DNA of 64,000 nt from Caprella mutica (lineage: Eukaryota; Arthropoda; Malacostraca; Amphipoda; Caprellidae), in NCBI GenBank assembly GCA_947561585.1, contig CANNZV010001129.1, forward strand, positions 1 through 64,000, written 5' to 3'. Under the pieces are notes generated by a model that was not told the DNA's origin, made no database searches, and was given only the letters and a program-made list of their open reading frames with translations. Both the position numbers and the translations under genes were made by a program. This document shows, piece by piece, positions 1 through 13,292 of the stretch (positions are counted from its first letter, which is position 1; the number at the start of each line of letters is the position of its first letter).

Positions 1-417
1 CTGTGATGATGTACTATCAGAGAAAAGGGTCACTGTGATGATGTACTATCAGAGAAAAGAGTCACTGTGATGATGTACTATCAGAGAAAAGAGTCACTGT
101 GATGATGTACTATGAGAGAAAAGAGTCACTGTGATGATGTACTATCAGAGAAAAGAGTCACTGTGATGATGTACCATCAGAGAAAAGAGTCACTGTGATG
201 ATGTACCATCAGAGAAAAGAGTCACTGTGATGATGTACTATCAGAGAAAAGAGTCACTGTGATGATGTACTATCAGAGAAAAGAGTCACTGTGATGATGT
301 ACTATAAGAGAAAAGAGTCACTGTGATGATGTACTATCAGAGAAAAGAGTCACTGTGATGATGTACTATCAAGAAAAGAGTCACTGTGATGATGTACTAT
401 CAGAGAAAAGAGTCACT
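1..417. repeat. 32-bp tandem array, about 13 copies
   Basis: Each unit begins CTGTGATGATGTACTATCAG and ends GAGTCA. Period is 32 bp, with single-base variants and one 1-bp deletion in the last copy near 371. Copies are directly adjacent with no unique spacers. The period is not a multiple of three, so no frame stays open for long. The array abuts the 24-bp array at 418 and continues to the left window edge. Confidence 0.95.
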
Positions 418-2996
418 GAGATGACGTTGTTCCAGTACATACTAGAGCTGCAGTTCCAGTACATACTAGAGCTGCAGTTCCAGTACATACTAGAGCTGCA
501 GTTTCAGTACATACTAGAGCTGCAGTTCCAGTACATACTAGAGCTGCAATTCCAGTACACACTAGAACTGCAGTTCCAGTACATACTAGAGCTGCAGTTC
601 CAGTACACACTAGAGCTGCAGTTCCAGTACATACTAGAGCTGCAGTTCCAGTACATACTAGAGCTGCAGTTCCAGTACATACTAGAGCTGCAGTTCCAGT
701 ACATACTAGAGCTGCAGTTCCAGTACATACTAGAGCTGCAGTTCCAGTACATACTAGAGCTGCAGTTCCAGTACATACTAGAGCTGCAGTTCCAGTACAT
801 ACTAGAGCTGCAGTTCCAGTACATACTAGAGCTGCAGTTCCAGTACATACTAGAGCTGCAGTTCCAGTACATACTAGAGCTGGAGTTCCAGTACATACTA
901 GAGCTGCAGTTCCAGTACATACTAGAGCTGCAATTCCAGTACATACTAGAACTGCAGTTCCAGTACATACTAGAGCTGCAGTTCCAGTACATACTAGAGC
1001 TGCAATTCCAGTACACACTAGAACTGCAGTTCCAGTACATACTAGAGCTGCAGTTCCAGTACATACTAGAGCTGCAATTCCAGTACATACTAGAACTGCA
1101 CTTCCAGTACATACTAGAGCTGCAGTTCCAGTACATACTAGAGCTGCAGTTCCAGTACATACTAGAGCTGCAGTTCCAGTACATACTAGAGCTGCAGTTC
1201 CAGTACATACTAGAGCTGCAGTTCCAGTACATACTAGAGCTGCAGTTCCAGTACATACTAGAGCTGCAGTTCCAGTACATACTAGAGCTGCAGTTCCAGT
1301 ACATACTAGAGCTGCAGTTCCAGTACATACTAGAGCTGCAGTTCCAGTACATACTAGAGCTGCAGTTCCAGTACATACTAGAGCTGCAGTTCCAGTACAT
1401 ACTAGAGCTGCAGTTCCAGTACATACTAGAGCTGCAGTTCCAGTACATACTAGAGCTGCAGTTCCAGTACATACTAGAGCTGCAGTTCCAGTACATACTA
1501 GAGCTGCAGTTCCAGTACATACTAGAGCTGCAGTTCCAGTACATACTAGAGCTGCAGTTCCAGTACATACTAGAGCTGCAGTTCCAGTACATACTAGAGC
1601 TGCAGTTCCAGTACATACTAGAGCTGCAGTTCCAGTACATACTAGAGCTGCAGTTCCAGTACATACTAGAGCTGCAGTTCCAGTACATACTAGAGCTGCA
1701 GTTCCAGTACATACTAGAGCTGCAATTCCATTACATACTAGAACTGCAGTTCCAGTACATACTAGAGCTGCAGTTCCAGTACATACTAGAGCTGCAATTC
1801 CAGTACACACTAGAACTGCAGTTCCAGTACATACTAGAGCTGCAGTTCCAGTACATACTAGAGCTGCAATTCCAGTACATACTAGAACTGCACTTCCAGT
1901 ACATACTAGAGCTGCAGTTCCAGTACATACTAGAGCTGCAGTTCCAGTACATACTAGAGCTGCAGTTCCAGTACATACTAGAGCTGCAGTTCCAGTACAT
2001 ACTAGAGCTGCAGTTCCAGTACATACTAGAGCTGCAGTTCCAGTACATACTAGAGCTGCAGTTCCAGTACACACTAGAGATGCAGTTCCAGTACATACTA
2101 GAGATGCAGTTCCAGTACATACTAGAGCTGCAGTTCCACTACATACTAGAGCTGCAGTTCCAGTACATACTAGAGCTGCAGTTCCAGTACATACTAGAGC
2201 TGCAATTCCATTACATACTAGAACTGCAGTTCCAGTACATACTAGAGCTGCAGTTCCAGTACATACTAGAGCTGCAATTCCAGTACACACTAGAACTGCA
2301 GTTCCAGTACATACTAGAGCTGCAGTTCCAGTACATACTAGAGCTGCAATTCCAGTACATACTAGAACTGCACTTCCAGTACATACTAGAGCTGCAGTTC
2401 CAGTACATACTAGAGCTGCAGTTCCAGTACATACTAGAGCTGCAGTTCCAGTACATACTAGAGCTGCAATTCCAGTACACACTAGAACTGCAGTTCCAGT
2501 ACATACTAGAGCTGCAGTTCCAGTACATACTAGAGCTGCAATTCCAGTACATACTAGAACTGCACTTCCAGTACATACTAGAGCTGCAGTTCCAGTACAT
2601 ACTAGAGCTGCAGTTCCAGTACATACTAGAGCTGCAGTTCCAGTACATACTAGAGCTGCAGTTCCAGTACATACTAGAGCTGCAGTTCCAGTACATACTA
2701 GAGCTGCAGTTCCAGTACATACTAGAGCTGCAGTTCCAGTACATACTAGAGCTGCAATTCCAGTACATACTAGAACTGCACTTCCAGTACATACTAGAGC
2801 TGCAGTTCCAGTACATACTAGAGCTGCAGTTCCAGTACATACTAGAGCTGCAGTTCCAGTACATACTAGAGCTGCAGTTCCAGTACATACTAGAGCTGCA
2901 GTTCCAGTACATACTAGAGCTGCAGTTCCAGTACACACTAGAGATGCAGTTCCAGTACATACTAGAGCTGCAGTTCCAGTACATACTAGACTGTAT
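418..2996. repeat. 24-bp minisatellite/satellite array, about 107 copies
   Basis: The unit contains TTCCAGTACATACTAGAG followed by CTGCAG. Length is exactly 24 bp throughout with no visible indel. Because 24 is divisible by three, three frames stay open by default: FQYILELQ on plus, ALVCTGTA and MYWNCSSS on minus. Variants (CAATTCC, TACACAC, CACTTCC, GAGATG) recur in blocks; for instance the TTACATAC variant at 1731 and 2211 is offset by 480 bp, 20 units. I see no splice-ready exon or unique coding sequence attached, so I call it non-coding satellite. Confidence 0.9.
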
Positions 2997-3096
2997 TTAA
3001 AGGTCACAGGACAGCTACCATCAGGTCAAACAGTTCTGAGTTATGAAGGAGTTAACCATTGTCCTTTGGAAGTAACTTCCTGTAAAGAACACTTGC

Positions 3097-3545
3097 TAGA
3101 GTAATGTGAGGCATGTGATGGGTAAATGCGAGGCATGTGATGGGTAAATGTGAGGCATGTGATGGGTAAATGTGAGGCATGTGATGGGTAAATGTGAGGC
3201 ATGTGATGGGTAAATGTGAGGCATGTGATGGGTAAATGTGAGGCATGTGATGGGTAAATGTGAGGCATGTGATGGGTAAATGTGAGGCATGTGATGGGTA
3301 ATTGTGAGGCATGTGATGGGTAAATGTGAGGCATGTGATGGGTAAATGTGAGGCATGTGATGGGTAAATGTGAGGCATGTGATGGGTAAATGTGAGGCAT
3401 GTGATGGGTAAATGTGAGGCATGTGATGGGTAAATGTGAGGCATGTGATGGGTAAATGTGAGGCATGTGATGGGTAATTGTGAGGCATGTGATGGGTAAA
3501 TGTGAGGCATGTGATGGGTAAATGTGATGCATGTGATGGATTAAG
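3097..3545. repeat. 22-bp tandem array, about 20 copies
   Basis: The unit contains GTGAGGCATGTGATGGGTAA plus AT. Period 22 cycles through all three frames, so the PITCLTFTHHMPHIYPSHAS-type open frames on minus are by-products. A few copies carry GGTAATTG in place of GGTAAATG. Confidence 0.95.
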
Positions 3546-6500
3546 ATCAACAGTATGTGATGCGTGTAGTTTCATGTGTACAATGTACATGTATGCTAAT
3601 TTTATTCACAATCAGATACTTTATCTTAGTATCTCATATATAAATATATATAATGGCCTCTATTGTAATTCATAGTCTTTATTTGACAGTCAATAGAATG
3701 GTAAGAAACGTCAATGTTTATATTATATCATTGATATGTATTGATCTTGTCAACATATGTCAACCATAATCGAGTGATCAGACATCGGAGACAGATTGAG
3801 GGATTGAGTTTAATGTAGCACATACTAATATAATCTATTTCATATAAATGAGAAATTTCAGTTAACTAAATGTAGAATTCCTAATAATCATTAATAATAT
3901 ATCTTAATGTGATCTAATTTAGTCACTGAAAGTAATTATGAAAACAGGTTTTCTGGCCGATAAAGACTTATCGTGGTATTCTAATAGCAGATTGTGTTAT
4001 ACTTAGGATAAGAGAAGTGGATTGCTAGTCCTTTGATACATAATAGTGATTCTTGATTTACGTTATTATAGATAAATCCTTCAGTTTTATACATGATTAA
4101 TGCAATAATATATATATTTTACGCACTTAAAGAATGTTATATATTATTTACTCTCAATCAAAATGTTTATAATATTCCCTTACAATTTAGGCAAATTATT
4201 AGAACAAATTAATTATAGACTGATGTTTTTTTTTTATTAACTATAAGCAAATTAACAAACTTGAATCTCTACATTAGTTTTTTTTATCAAACTCTGATAG
4301 ATCAATTTCACAAGTATCTGAATCATGTTTCTCCGAAAAAAAGGATACCTAAAGAGCAAAGGATATTGCCTTATCCTTTCTCTGTTTGTATAGTGGCGTA
4401 ATAGAGTCCTGCATTACTTCCTTATGCTGCATTGAGTAAGGCATAACATTTCGCCTTACGGTAAAGACGCTGTCCTTCCACAAGATCTCTGACCCATTAA
4501 ACAATGCATGTTAACAAGCTAGAGCCTCTTCATAGGGATTTTCGGGGGAACTTATTGGGGCCATACGGTATTGTGAATAAATAGATATCGACTGATGTTG
4601 AACTGATCCGTTTCTTTATATCATTTTATTAAATAACGAGGGATTTTACAGTTCAAAAATCTCTTTTTTCATTTCATTATTTCAGGAAAGTTTAAATTTG
4701 AGTGATATATAGGTGTGATTTAGCAGTTAAAAAACAGGTGGATGCAAAAATATAAATACAATTTCATGCTATTAGAATATACAGAACTAAAAAGATCACA
4801 AACTATGCAGTAGCTATAATTTGATTAAAACTTATTCAACTATAATATTCATTCGTATTCCATAAAATATTCTTAAAATCAGACTTGAAGAGGAGTAGAT
4901 GTAATGTTAAAATACTTGATGTCCCTATGTACAATGAAATTTTGCACTATTTCCGTTTTAAAATAAGGTACATCAATATTAAGTGATAAGAATATTCATA
5001 ATCTAGAATCTATATAGTGGGGTACCTCAGGGGGCTGTCGTTTCACCTACCTTATTTATAATATACATCAATTTCTCTCAGGTTTTATAAAAACTATCTA
5101 ATGCTACTAATATTATTTTAAACACCAAGCTTATTTCTCTTTTTATATTATAGTAATATCTAGATATCCTAATTGTTCGAATTATTATAAATCACATTCT
5201 ACGCTAATCTATATATATCTTATGACAAATTCCCAGTTTCACTTTCGATGCATCATTATTTAATTTCCTACCTAATGATAATACTCCATTAAGTACAGAT
5301 AAGTGACTTTTAAATTCACAGAAAAAGTTCAGCAGAAGGAAATAGCTGAGCTTTGGCACTCCTATTTTCCAAGCTGAGAAGAGGAAAAAAAACTTACCAA
5401 ATGATGTACAATGTAAATAGCTTATATAGCTATTTTCTGAGAAGATTTTTAATCACTTAATTTCAAAATAAATTAATGCTAATAAGAATCGTTATAGGTT
5501 GAAACAGAAAAAAATATACTAAATTATATCATTTAATGTTAGTTTGAGAGAAGATGTTTAATATTGGGTCAACTGTTCGAATCAACCTACATAATATATG
5601 ATAATTTAGCAAGAGAAAATATAGTTATAAATATTATCTGATTTTGCTTAAATTTACCCTTTTGTGGGTATTATTCAGGTAAAAGAATTAGTTGATTAAA
5701 TTATCTAACAGAAGTTGTTTAGTAAAAAATATATAGCATACATATGTAGAGTGCAACATGGATTAAACTTACCTATAAATATCTAAATAATATTAAAATA
5801 TTTATTAAAATAACCATGTAAAATATTAAATTATTCATTTTTGTCTAATATGATCGAAAAGAGGGAACTATTCGATAACTTGGAACTTGTTTCCCTCTTG
5901 TAACACTGAGTAGCTTTCTTGCATCTAAACATTTGCACTAAATTTCCAACTAATATCATAGTTTACTAAAATAAATTAAAAAATCTAATCACCAAAATGA
6001 AATATTTTTCACGGAATTCATTTTTTTCTGTATAATAAGATATCAATTATGCATATTAATGAGAGCTGGTAAAAAAATGTCAAAATTATCAGTTAAGTAA
6101 GCAGAATACAATATATTAAATTTATAAATTCAAATAATAATATCTTAAGAATCTAGTTGTTGAAAAACTTTCTCTAAGTACACTTTTTTATCATAACAAT
6201 ATATATAAGTTTATGCAAGAATATCTGGAATAAATGTTCAAACAGATAGTATCTATTAATATTAAATGGATATTAACATCTAAACATGAAATGAGAAGAG
6301 TTTGACATTATTTTTTCAGTTTCCTATCCCATTTCCGTTAAAAATTACAAAGGAGCAGGAAGAATAATTCCTAAGACAATATATTTTTTATCCCATTGCA
6401 GAATATCATTGGAACTAACTGGAATTTCCGGCCACTGACCCCCCATACGGATCCCCCCGCCCCTTTCAAAGAGCCCCCCATATATAGATAGACAGAGCAA

Positions 6501-7730
6501 AAAAATTGCCAAATCATTGCCCGATGAGGTTTCTCAGTGTTTCCGCTTGCTATGACATTATTTATTATTCATAATTAGTTATTAATGTTAGATACATTGA
6601 ATTTGTATTCAAGTCGATTAACTCTGAATGACCGGTATGATTTTTTTTCAAAGAACTTGACTTTTTTGATTCAGATATCTTTGTAATTGAAGGTTACAAA
6701 CTAATTTTAAAAGTTTGAGGATAGTGTTATAATAAAAAAATGGATGTCAAGTAAAAGGATAACTTAAACAAGGACAACCTTCAACGGTGTCAGTACAAAA
6801 ACTCCTCGATCGTAGGTGTAAATCCTCGTTATTCTGATCTACATTTACTGGTTAAACTGCCTAACCAAACTGATCGTATTACTTTGGATTAAAAAGTGTT
6901 TTATTTTCAGTTATATTTATATTAATCAACTGCATAATTTATATTTAATAACAATGTAGATCAAAAGGTCTAGTTTTTAATCAATCACAAAAAGTATTAA
7001 CCTACAAATTATCCTTTTTCTATATTAGAATTCCCCATTTATATTTTCTACTTTTCGATTTATTCTGCATTCAAATTTCAAAGGTTCATTTGAACGAATT
7101 TTTTACTCAATTTTATGAACGAATTTTTTACTCAATTTTAAAACTATAAATATGCTTAATTTACAACACTAAGGACATAACCTTAACTTGACCGTATAAA
7201 TTAGATAGAGAACATTTACTCCTTCATAATCCTTCTAATTAAGTAAGTGTTGACATTTTAGTCTAAGCTTATTCAAAATAATGAATTAATCAACTGAAAG
7301 TGACTCCCTTTTATACAGACTATCCTTGTACTATAAACAAATTAGCTTATCTAAACACGCTCACTATAATTCATCTGTTAACTGGGTTATTTAGTTGAAC
7401 ATCTTTAATAGTTGGGTTTAACTCTGCTTCAGATATAGAAAAGTACCAAGTTCTCATAAATAGTTAGTGCTTGAATCTTTGTTCCTGTACAAAATATATT
7501 CCCAAAATTGCACAGCTTGATTGGGGGGAAATAATAAAACATGCAGGTTGTTAAAAGGTCCCCCGATTTTCGGTGGAAAATTTAAGCCACGTGGAAAAAG
7601 TAGGAGGAGCTTTGCTAAAAGTCTGGTGGAAAGATTTAAAAACCGTGCGTTTGTAATGTGTACGGATCTTTACGATTGAGTGTTGAAAAACTACTCAGTG
7701 ATAACTAGGCTCTGTACTTTGAGAATTTTA
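3546..7730. other. AT-rich non-coding stretch
   Basis: No open frame with coding character, splice structure or clear transposon end was found. There is a short GC-rich patch with C-runs near 6435-6475. The rest is A/T-rich unique or heavily decayed sequence. Confidence 0.6.
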
Positions 7731-7734
7731 TTTT

Positions 7735-8045
7735 AATAACCAACAAGGTTCTATACAATTAGATTCTTCATAGAGGTAGATTTTTTGCATAACTAGGTTT
7801 CTCTCACAAAGCTATGATTTTTTTTACATATCTAGGTTTTATATAAATGTAGTTTCTTTTCATAGCTTGGTTTCTTTCAAAAAGCTATGATTTTTAAATT
7901 TTTTCACATCTAGGTTCTTTACAAATGTAGATTTTTTCATAGCTAGGTTTCTCTCAAAAAGCTATGATTTTTAAATTTTACACATCTAGGTTCTTTATAA
8001 ATGTAGATTCTTTTCATGCTAGGTTTCTCTTCCAAGTAAGTTATT
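7735..8045. repeat. Diverged tandem repeat, about 76-bp unit, roughly 4 copies
   Basis: Successive copies share CATAGCTAGGTTTCTCTCAA, AAGCTATGATTTTTAAATTT and ACATCTAGGTTCTTTA in the same order. The copies differ by substitutions and small indels. No coding potential. Confidence 0.75.
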
Positions 8046-9775
8046 TACAAAACTATGGTATTTACAAATCTACTATGTATTTACATAGCTTCATTCTTTC
8101 ATAGTTATGTAGGTTTCTAAGATAGCTAGGTTCTTTTCTCGTTTATCTATATTTTGACTCTTAATCCAGCAGTAATTCATCATTTACAATTGCTGCAAAG
8201 GGCGCTAAAATATAAACTTCGTAAAAAAACTTGTTATATACTGCAATAGATAATAAATACTGAACATAAAGTATTAACATATTCTGAAAATGTCACTCAC
8301 TATTCGGTAATTGGAGATAACATCTTTGTCCTAGTTTCTTCTTTATAGAAAAAACAATGAATACTAATTCCCTTAAATCTACAGTAGCTAATATAAATTA
8401 AATATTGCAATTTTTTATTCTTTAATCATTATAAAAAAAAGTACGCAGGTATGAAAGTTTTGATAGAAATTTTTAATAAATTGTATATTTTAATTGAAAT
8501 AGTTTCAGAATGGTGAATTCGTATCTATTTATTTATTTACGTTAAGATTTTTTTAGTATTTATGATTTTAAGATTTTAATTTTTTATTAACATTCGATAA
8601 TTTTTAATTGAAATTTATGAATGATTTATTAAATTTCATAACAATCATAAATGTTTAATATCTTACGGAAACTTAAAAAAAATATATGAAATTTATGAAA
8701 AATATGATGAAATTTACATATTCATGGGAAACACATTTTTATAATATACTCTCATAAATTAAATTGTGAAATATTCTCTACTACAATTTGTTTGTTTTGT
8801 ATACCTTAATCCCTCGAATCAAAATTAGTTTAATTTGCTACTTATTATGTTTATAAGGAGTCCCAGGACTAGATCCTGACACGCATTTAGTTTGTCCTTA
8901 AAGGTCAGTTGCCCTATCCTGCTTTACTTGACATTGAAACACTGCATAAATTATATATAAAAAGAGCAAAGGACGGTAGCAATGTAGGTTAAAAGGTACA
9001 GTTAGATTCGCCATCCTGTGACCTGCGGAAGAATTTAAAAAAAGCAACAAGAAGATTTCTCTGTGAGCGTTTTACCTGATTCTGCAGTCTGGCATTGAAT
9101 AAAGTATTTTCAATTGTTTTATCATTTTTGTAGTTATGATTTTTTTTCAATTATTTTTTGTTTTGGTTAATTTTCTCGCATTTAATTCTAATTCGACATT
9201 AACACGAAGAGGAAATTTTTTGGTGAAATTATGCTTTTGGTCCGGCACCGATTATTAATGTTTTGACACTTAATATAGGGAAAAGGGACCATTTCAAAAA
9301 GTTTCATATGGCTACCATTATTTAGGGCAAACGTTTCGTTTTCGAGATATATATGTGCAATTAATTTATCGGTAGAAGATCATTTGCAGTCTATTTCTGA
9401 TATAACATCAAATATATGTTTGTAGACCCCCCTGCCAGGTCATTAAAAGTGTGATGAGCGATAACCTATCAGATACAACAAACTACATTAACATCAAGTC
9501 ACATAACGGTTTTTTGTCAAAAATCAAGAGAGCAGAAACTTCGAGGTGTATACTTTATCCCTTAGATTAAAATTTCTGACCTAATGTTATTCCAACCGGA
9601 AACTAAATTGCCCTAAAATTCTGAAACGAATCGTTTACAGCCAAAATATCGAAAATCGGTGACAGACCTAAAAACATGTAATACCGGTAAATGTTTTGAT
9701 GTCTTTATCAGTTGGTTGGTTCATTGCTTGGTTGGTTGCAACTTGAAAGAAAAATGTCACACTTTAACATTTAGG
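8046..9775. other. AT-rich non-coding stretch
   Basis: No gene or repeat boundary could be supported here. Homopolymer-rich and AT-rich throughout. Confidence 0.55.
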
Positions 9776-10260
9776 TTACGATGTAATTCCATTACTAAAA
9801 TAATTGTCAGGATAACAAAATTTCAAATAACATAAAATATACCGGTTACGAAAATCCAGGTTACAATAAATTACAAATCCAAAAATCCGGGAAATATAAA
9901 AATGTTGAATTTCTAAAAATGAAGTATTCTCCAAAAAATGCGGGATTTCCAAAAGAGTGCAGGATTTCCCAAAAATGTGGAATTTAAAAGAAAATGATAT
10001 AAAAAATGAGATATTAAGAAAAAGCACGATTTCAAAAAAATGAGGTATTTCAAATAAAATACAGGATTTCAAAAAAGTGACAGATATCAAAACAACCGGA
10101 ATTTCAAAAAGTATCTAGAATTTCATAAAATCTTGAATTACAGGAAAATCCGAAATTACCAAAAATAAATCATTATCAAAAGAAATATGAAATTTTTATA
10201 TAAAAAATCCGAACTTTTTCATTTAAAAAATCCACATAATTATAGAAATCTATCCAGTAT
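9776..10260. repeat. Degenerate short-period A-rich repeat
   Basis: Variants of GGATTTCCAAAAATG (for example CAGGATTTCAAAAAAGTGA) recur about every 20-30 bp with irregular spacing. The 104-codon minus-strand open frame across it (F/L/I-rich, no domain) is explained by the repeat. Confidence 0.6.
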
Positions 10261-10289
10261 CTAGTCTTTAATTCTTAACAGGTAATACA

Positions 10290-10775
10290 CTATGGGCCGT
10301 ATGTCAAATAGGGCACTAGCACTATGAAGTAGCACTGCGCACTTCAAAGTGTCTCTCTCGTATGTTACTCTTTCAAGTCATGTGGAACATATTTCATACC
10401 ACACAGAGAAGCGTGTTTGTTGCAAGGTGGTACAGAAAATGTACCACCTTAAAAACGCTTTCAAGTCTGGCAGAAGATATTTCATACCTCCATAAGTGTT
10501 ACGTTTAATTCTCAGTGGTACAGAAATTATACTACCTTTTAATAATCAAGTCTGTGTGCTGCTCGGCAGCTCACATTTTGCACCATTTACAAAAACGATT
10601 AGGTATAGTCAAAAACCTTTGGGAACATAGGGCATTTATTTCCCTCAAAAGTCTGGGCCTGAAAGAGTTAAATTGGTACTACACTCTAAGCACTTCAAAG
10701 TACCACTACACGTTGTACTATCGCACTACAGTTTCGTATGCAAAAAGACTTTTTAGTGCTACTTCGCTTTTTGAC
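10290..10775. mobile_element. Possible decayed MITE-like inverted-repeat element
   Basis: GAAGTAGCACT near 10326 reappears inverted near 10755, and CACTTCAAAGT near 10350 is echoed by CACTTCAAAGTACCACTACA near 10690. A perfect hairpin GGTGGTACAGAAAATGTACC lies near 10425. Ends and target duplication could not be fixed, so the call is weak. Confidence 0.3.
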
Positions 10776-10999
10776 GAATTTTGAAGGTATTTTTGAGAAA
10801 TTTTGTCCTTGTGCGTAAATTATTAGTCCTTGTTCATCATAGTAATCCCCGTCCACTTGTTAAAAAACGTTTTACATTTCACATAATATACAGAAGAACA
10901 AAAACTATACCTGAAAAAATTTGTTATAATTTTTACAGAAATAATATTTTCTATTTTGTGTAGGGTAAATACCCCAATAATCAGCACCTTAAAGGTTCG

Positions 11000-11195
11000 T
11001 TTAGCATGCAGCGATTTTTGCGATAATCGATCAGCAATGATCGCCCAGCAATAGGAATACATTGAATTAGTGCTCAGAGATAGTCGCTCGTTGCAAAACA
11101 GCCCCTTAGGAAAAATATTCAAGTAGTGCTCAGCGATAACCGCTGGTCGACAAATGTTGAGCGATGATCGCTACAATCGCTGCATGCAAATCGCA
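11000..11195. mobile_element. Short foldback element
   Basis: GCATGCAGCGATTTTTGCGA at 11004 is matched inverted by the sequence ending near 11190, whose reverse complement reads GCATGCAGCGATTGTAGCGA. The interior holds a direct duplication (TAGTGCTCAGAGATAGTCGC versus TAGTGCTCAGCGATAACCGC). No open frame. It directly precedes a dispersed repeat with two other copies in the window. Confidence 0.6.
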
Positions 11196-11590
11196 CCATC
11201 CGTTGGAATAATATGAAAAATACAAAAGATATGGGAATATTAAACCGTGCACATCATTGGAAAGAAGAATATTCGTTCTTTCTCATAAATGATTAACTTC
11301 TTGATGATAAATCTTATAGAAAAAATTATAAACATAAATCCTCATGTATTCAAGCATTGTTTAAGCTGCCCCCTCCTCGGTTGTCTAAATTAGTAAGTTG
11401 TATTCAATTTTCTTTCTCGTTTTTGGTTGAAACAAAAACCAATTGCAAGTAGTGATTTGTCAGCGTGATTGATTTGATAGAATCTTATCATTTTTCATTT
11501 TACGGGTAGGTGCCGATTATTGGAAAGTGCCGACTCAACATGCTCTTACTATACTGTAAATAGCTGTTGTACCTTTTACATTTACAAATT
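11195..11590 (+). repeat. Dispersed repeat R2, copy 1
   Basis: Shares a long collinear stretch with 51060-50755 (minus) and 52138-52500 (plus). Landmarks are GTTGGAATAATA, AAACCGTGCACATCATTGGA, TTTCTCTCGTTTTT and a GGTGCCGATT-type end. No open frame; probably a non-autonomous element. Confidence 0.6.
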
Positions 11591-11944
11591 ACAATGTATA
11601 AATAAAATACACTTAAAATGTTTTGCCAGGATCAAATGAAAGTTCCATCAATCACACCATGAATGGCATAAGAGTGAGTAAAGTGCTTACCCTAAATTTG
11701 TTCAGCTTGTTGTAGTTCTTCTCTTGTTGTAGAGGAGACGATTTTCTCCTCTACTTCTTTGATAGCCTGGCTTAGAATACCTTGGTTTGTGGATTTTTTT
11801 TACCCACGTTTATCTGAAAACTCAGTTCTCCTACATACCAAACAAAACACTTAGAGTTTTTTTCTTTCCGGTTAGAGAATGACCTCTAGATCAGTATCTA
11901 TTGCCATGGAAAATATTTGCCATTGTATGAACATGGTCTTCACT

Positions 11945-12312
11945 AAGGCAAAATACACGTCTCCAGACGTCTGAAATCGCACGTCTTTCCAACGTCTGGA
12001 ATCCCACTCACGTCCCACGTCTCACACAAGCGGGATGTCCCTCGTCTGTCCCACGTCTTAAATCCCACTCACATCCCACGTCTTTCCCACGCAGGATGTC
12101 CCTCTCTGTCCCACGTGGGATATCCCTCTCTGTCCCACGCGGGATGTCCCTCTCTGTCCCTCGTCTGTTTTACGCGGTAAAAAGTACGCGGGATGTCCTT
12201 CTCAGTCCCACGTGGGATATCCCTCTCTGTCCCACGCGGGATGTCCCTCTCTGTCCCACGTCTGTCCCACGTGGGATGTCCCTCTCTGTCCCTCGTCTGT
12301 TTTACGCGGGTA
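11945..12312. repeat. Irregular 24-bp minisatellite with CACGTG/CACGCG motifs
   Basis: Core GGGATGTCCCTCTCTGTCCC alternates with CACGTCTGTCCCACGTG variants; spacing is about 24 bp in the regular part (12085-12310). The overlapping short open frames on both strands follow from the period. It ends exactly where the TIR of the next transposon begins. Confidence 0.85.
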
Positions 12313-12315
12313 AGA

Positions 12316-13292
12316 GTATACATTAAGTAAGAGTCAAAAAAAGCGGTTACGAAATTAAAATAGTCATAACTTTTAACAAGAACCATCGTATCTACGTGGG
12401 TTTTTTGTGGCTAATGCAGATTTTTATATTCTATAACCACATTTTCCTTTGTTTTTTTATAGCTATAATAGTTTTTCTGCAAAACAAAGGGTGGTGAAAA
12501 TTGCTCTAGCACGAGATATATAATTGTTTCATGATATCAAAATCGGTTTGTTTACCCAGTTATTACCTAATTTTAATAAAGAAATGTATACTATGAAGAT
12601 CTAACGTAAAACATTGCTGACCAAAAATAACCATTTTTCTCAACTTTTGTGCCAGCTTTCTTCTGACTGATTTTATTGAACTTTTGTTAACGTCAGAATT
12701 AGCTTTCAAGAAATCCACACCATACCTTATTCGTTCTTCAAATTGATTCAGATTGGCAGGTGTGAAGGAGTATCCATCATTTTACAAATATGTGAAATCA
12801 CCCCAGAAGAAATAATCACAAGAAAGTAAATCTGGGCTCATCGGAATCCCTTCAATTTCATGAATTTTTGGCAATCATTCTAATATTCATATTCAAAAAC
12901 TTCTCACAGTCGTTCATTCACAATTGTTCTGTGTACTGGGGCATCATCCTGCATCCACCATAATCAATCCAGATTTTCTCCATAAATATGTCGTAGTTTC
13001 AGAATTATCCGCTGATTCAACATGAGAGTTCTTAAATCATGCTAATATTCGGAGATAAAACCTACTCTATTGACAAGTAATGCATGAAATGAGTTACGCA
13101 AGAGCGTAACCACCCACTACTTATGACTACCCTATAGAGAAACTATTTGGAATATAAAAACAAAAGAAGAATGTGGTTATAGGGGATACAAATTTGCATT
13201 AGACAAAGAAAACCACATGCAAATACGAGGGATCTGTAAAAGATACGGTGATTTTAATAAGGTATCCATTTTTTGACTCGTTTACTGTATAT
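12316..13292 (-). mobile_element. Degenerate DDE transposon with ~140-bp terminal inverted repeats
   Basis: The left arm 12316-12461 and right arm 13153-13292 are imperfect inverted copies; shared blocks include GAGTCAAAAAA, ATTAAAAT, TCTAATGCA-type and ATGTGGTTATAG. Between them on minus lies a broken transposase C-terminal half. Size just under 1 kb implies internal deletion of an autonomous element. Confidence 0.7.
12610..13010 (-). pseudogene. Transposase remnant (IS630/Tc1/mariner superfamily, C-terminal half)
   Basis: Conceptual translation in two frames gives WWMQDDAPVHRTIV, then SPDLLSCDYFFWGDF, a stop, and PANLNQFEERIRYGVDFLKA. These match the family pattern W-QQDGAPxH ... SPDLxPxDYFLWG ... 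P-x-NLxELKxRI, containing the second and third catalytic acidic residues. At least one frameshift and in-frame stops make it non-functional, and the N-terminal half is missing. Confidence 0.7.

Noticed and set aside
355..3000. 881-codon plus-strand and 864-codon minus-strand open frames
   Set aside because: Both follow from a 24-bp unit without stops in several frames; no unique coding sequence, splice structure or start context supports a gene.
1..3545. Possible CRISPR-like arrays
   Set aside because: Direct repeats are contiguous with no unique spacers, and the genome is eukaryotic.
4340..9000. Shared AAAGAGCAAAGGA words near 4355 and 8965 as ends of one large transposon
   Set aside because: The match is short and direct rather than inverted, with no supporting internal coding.
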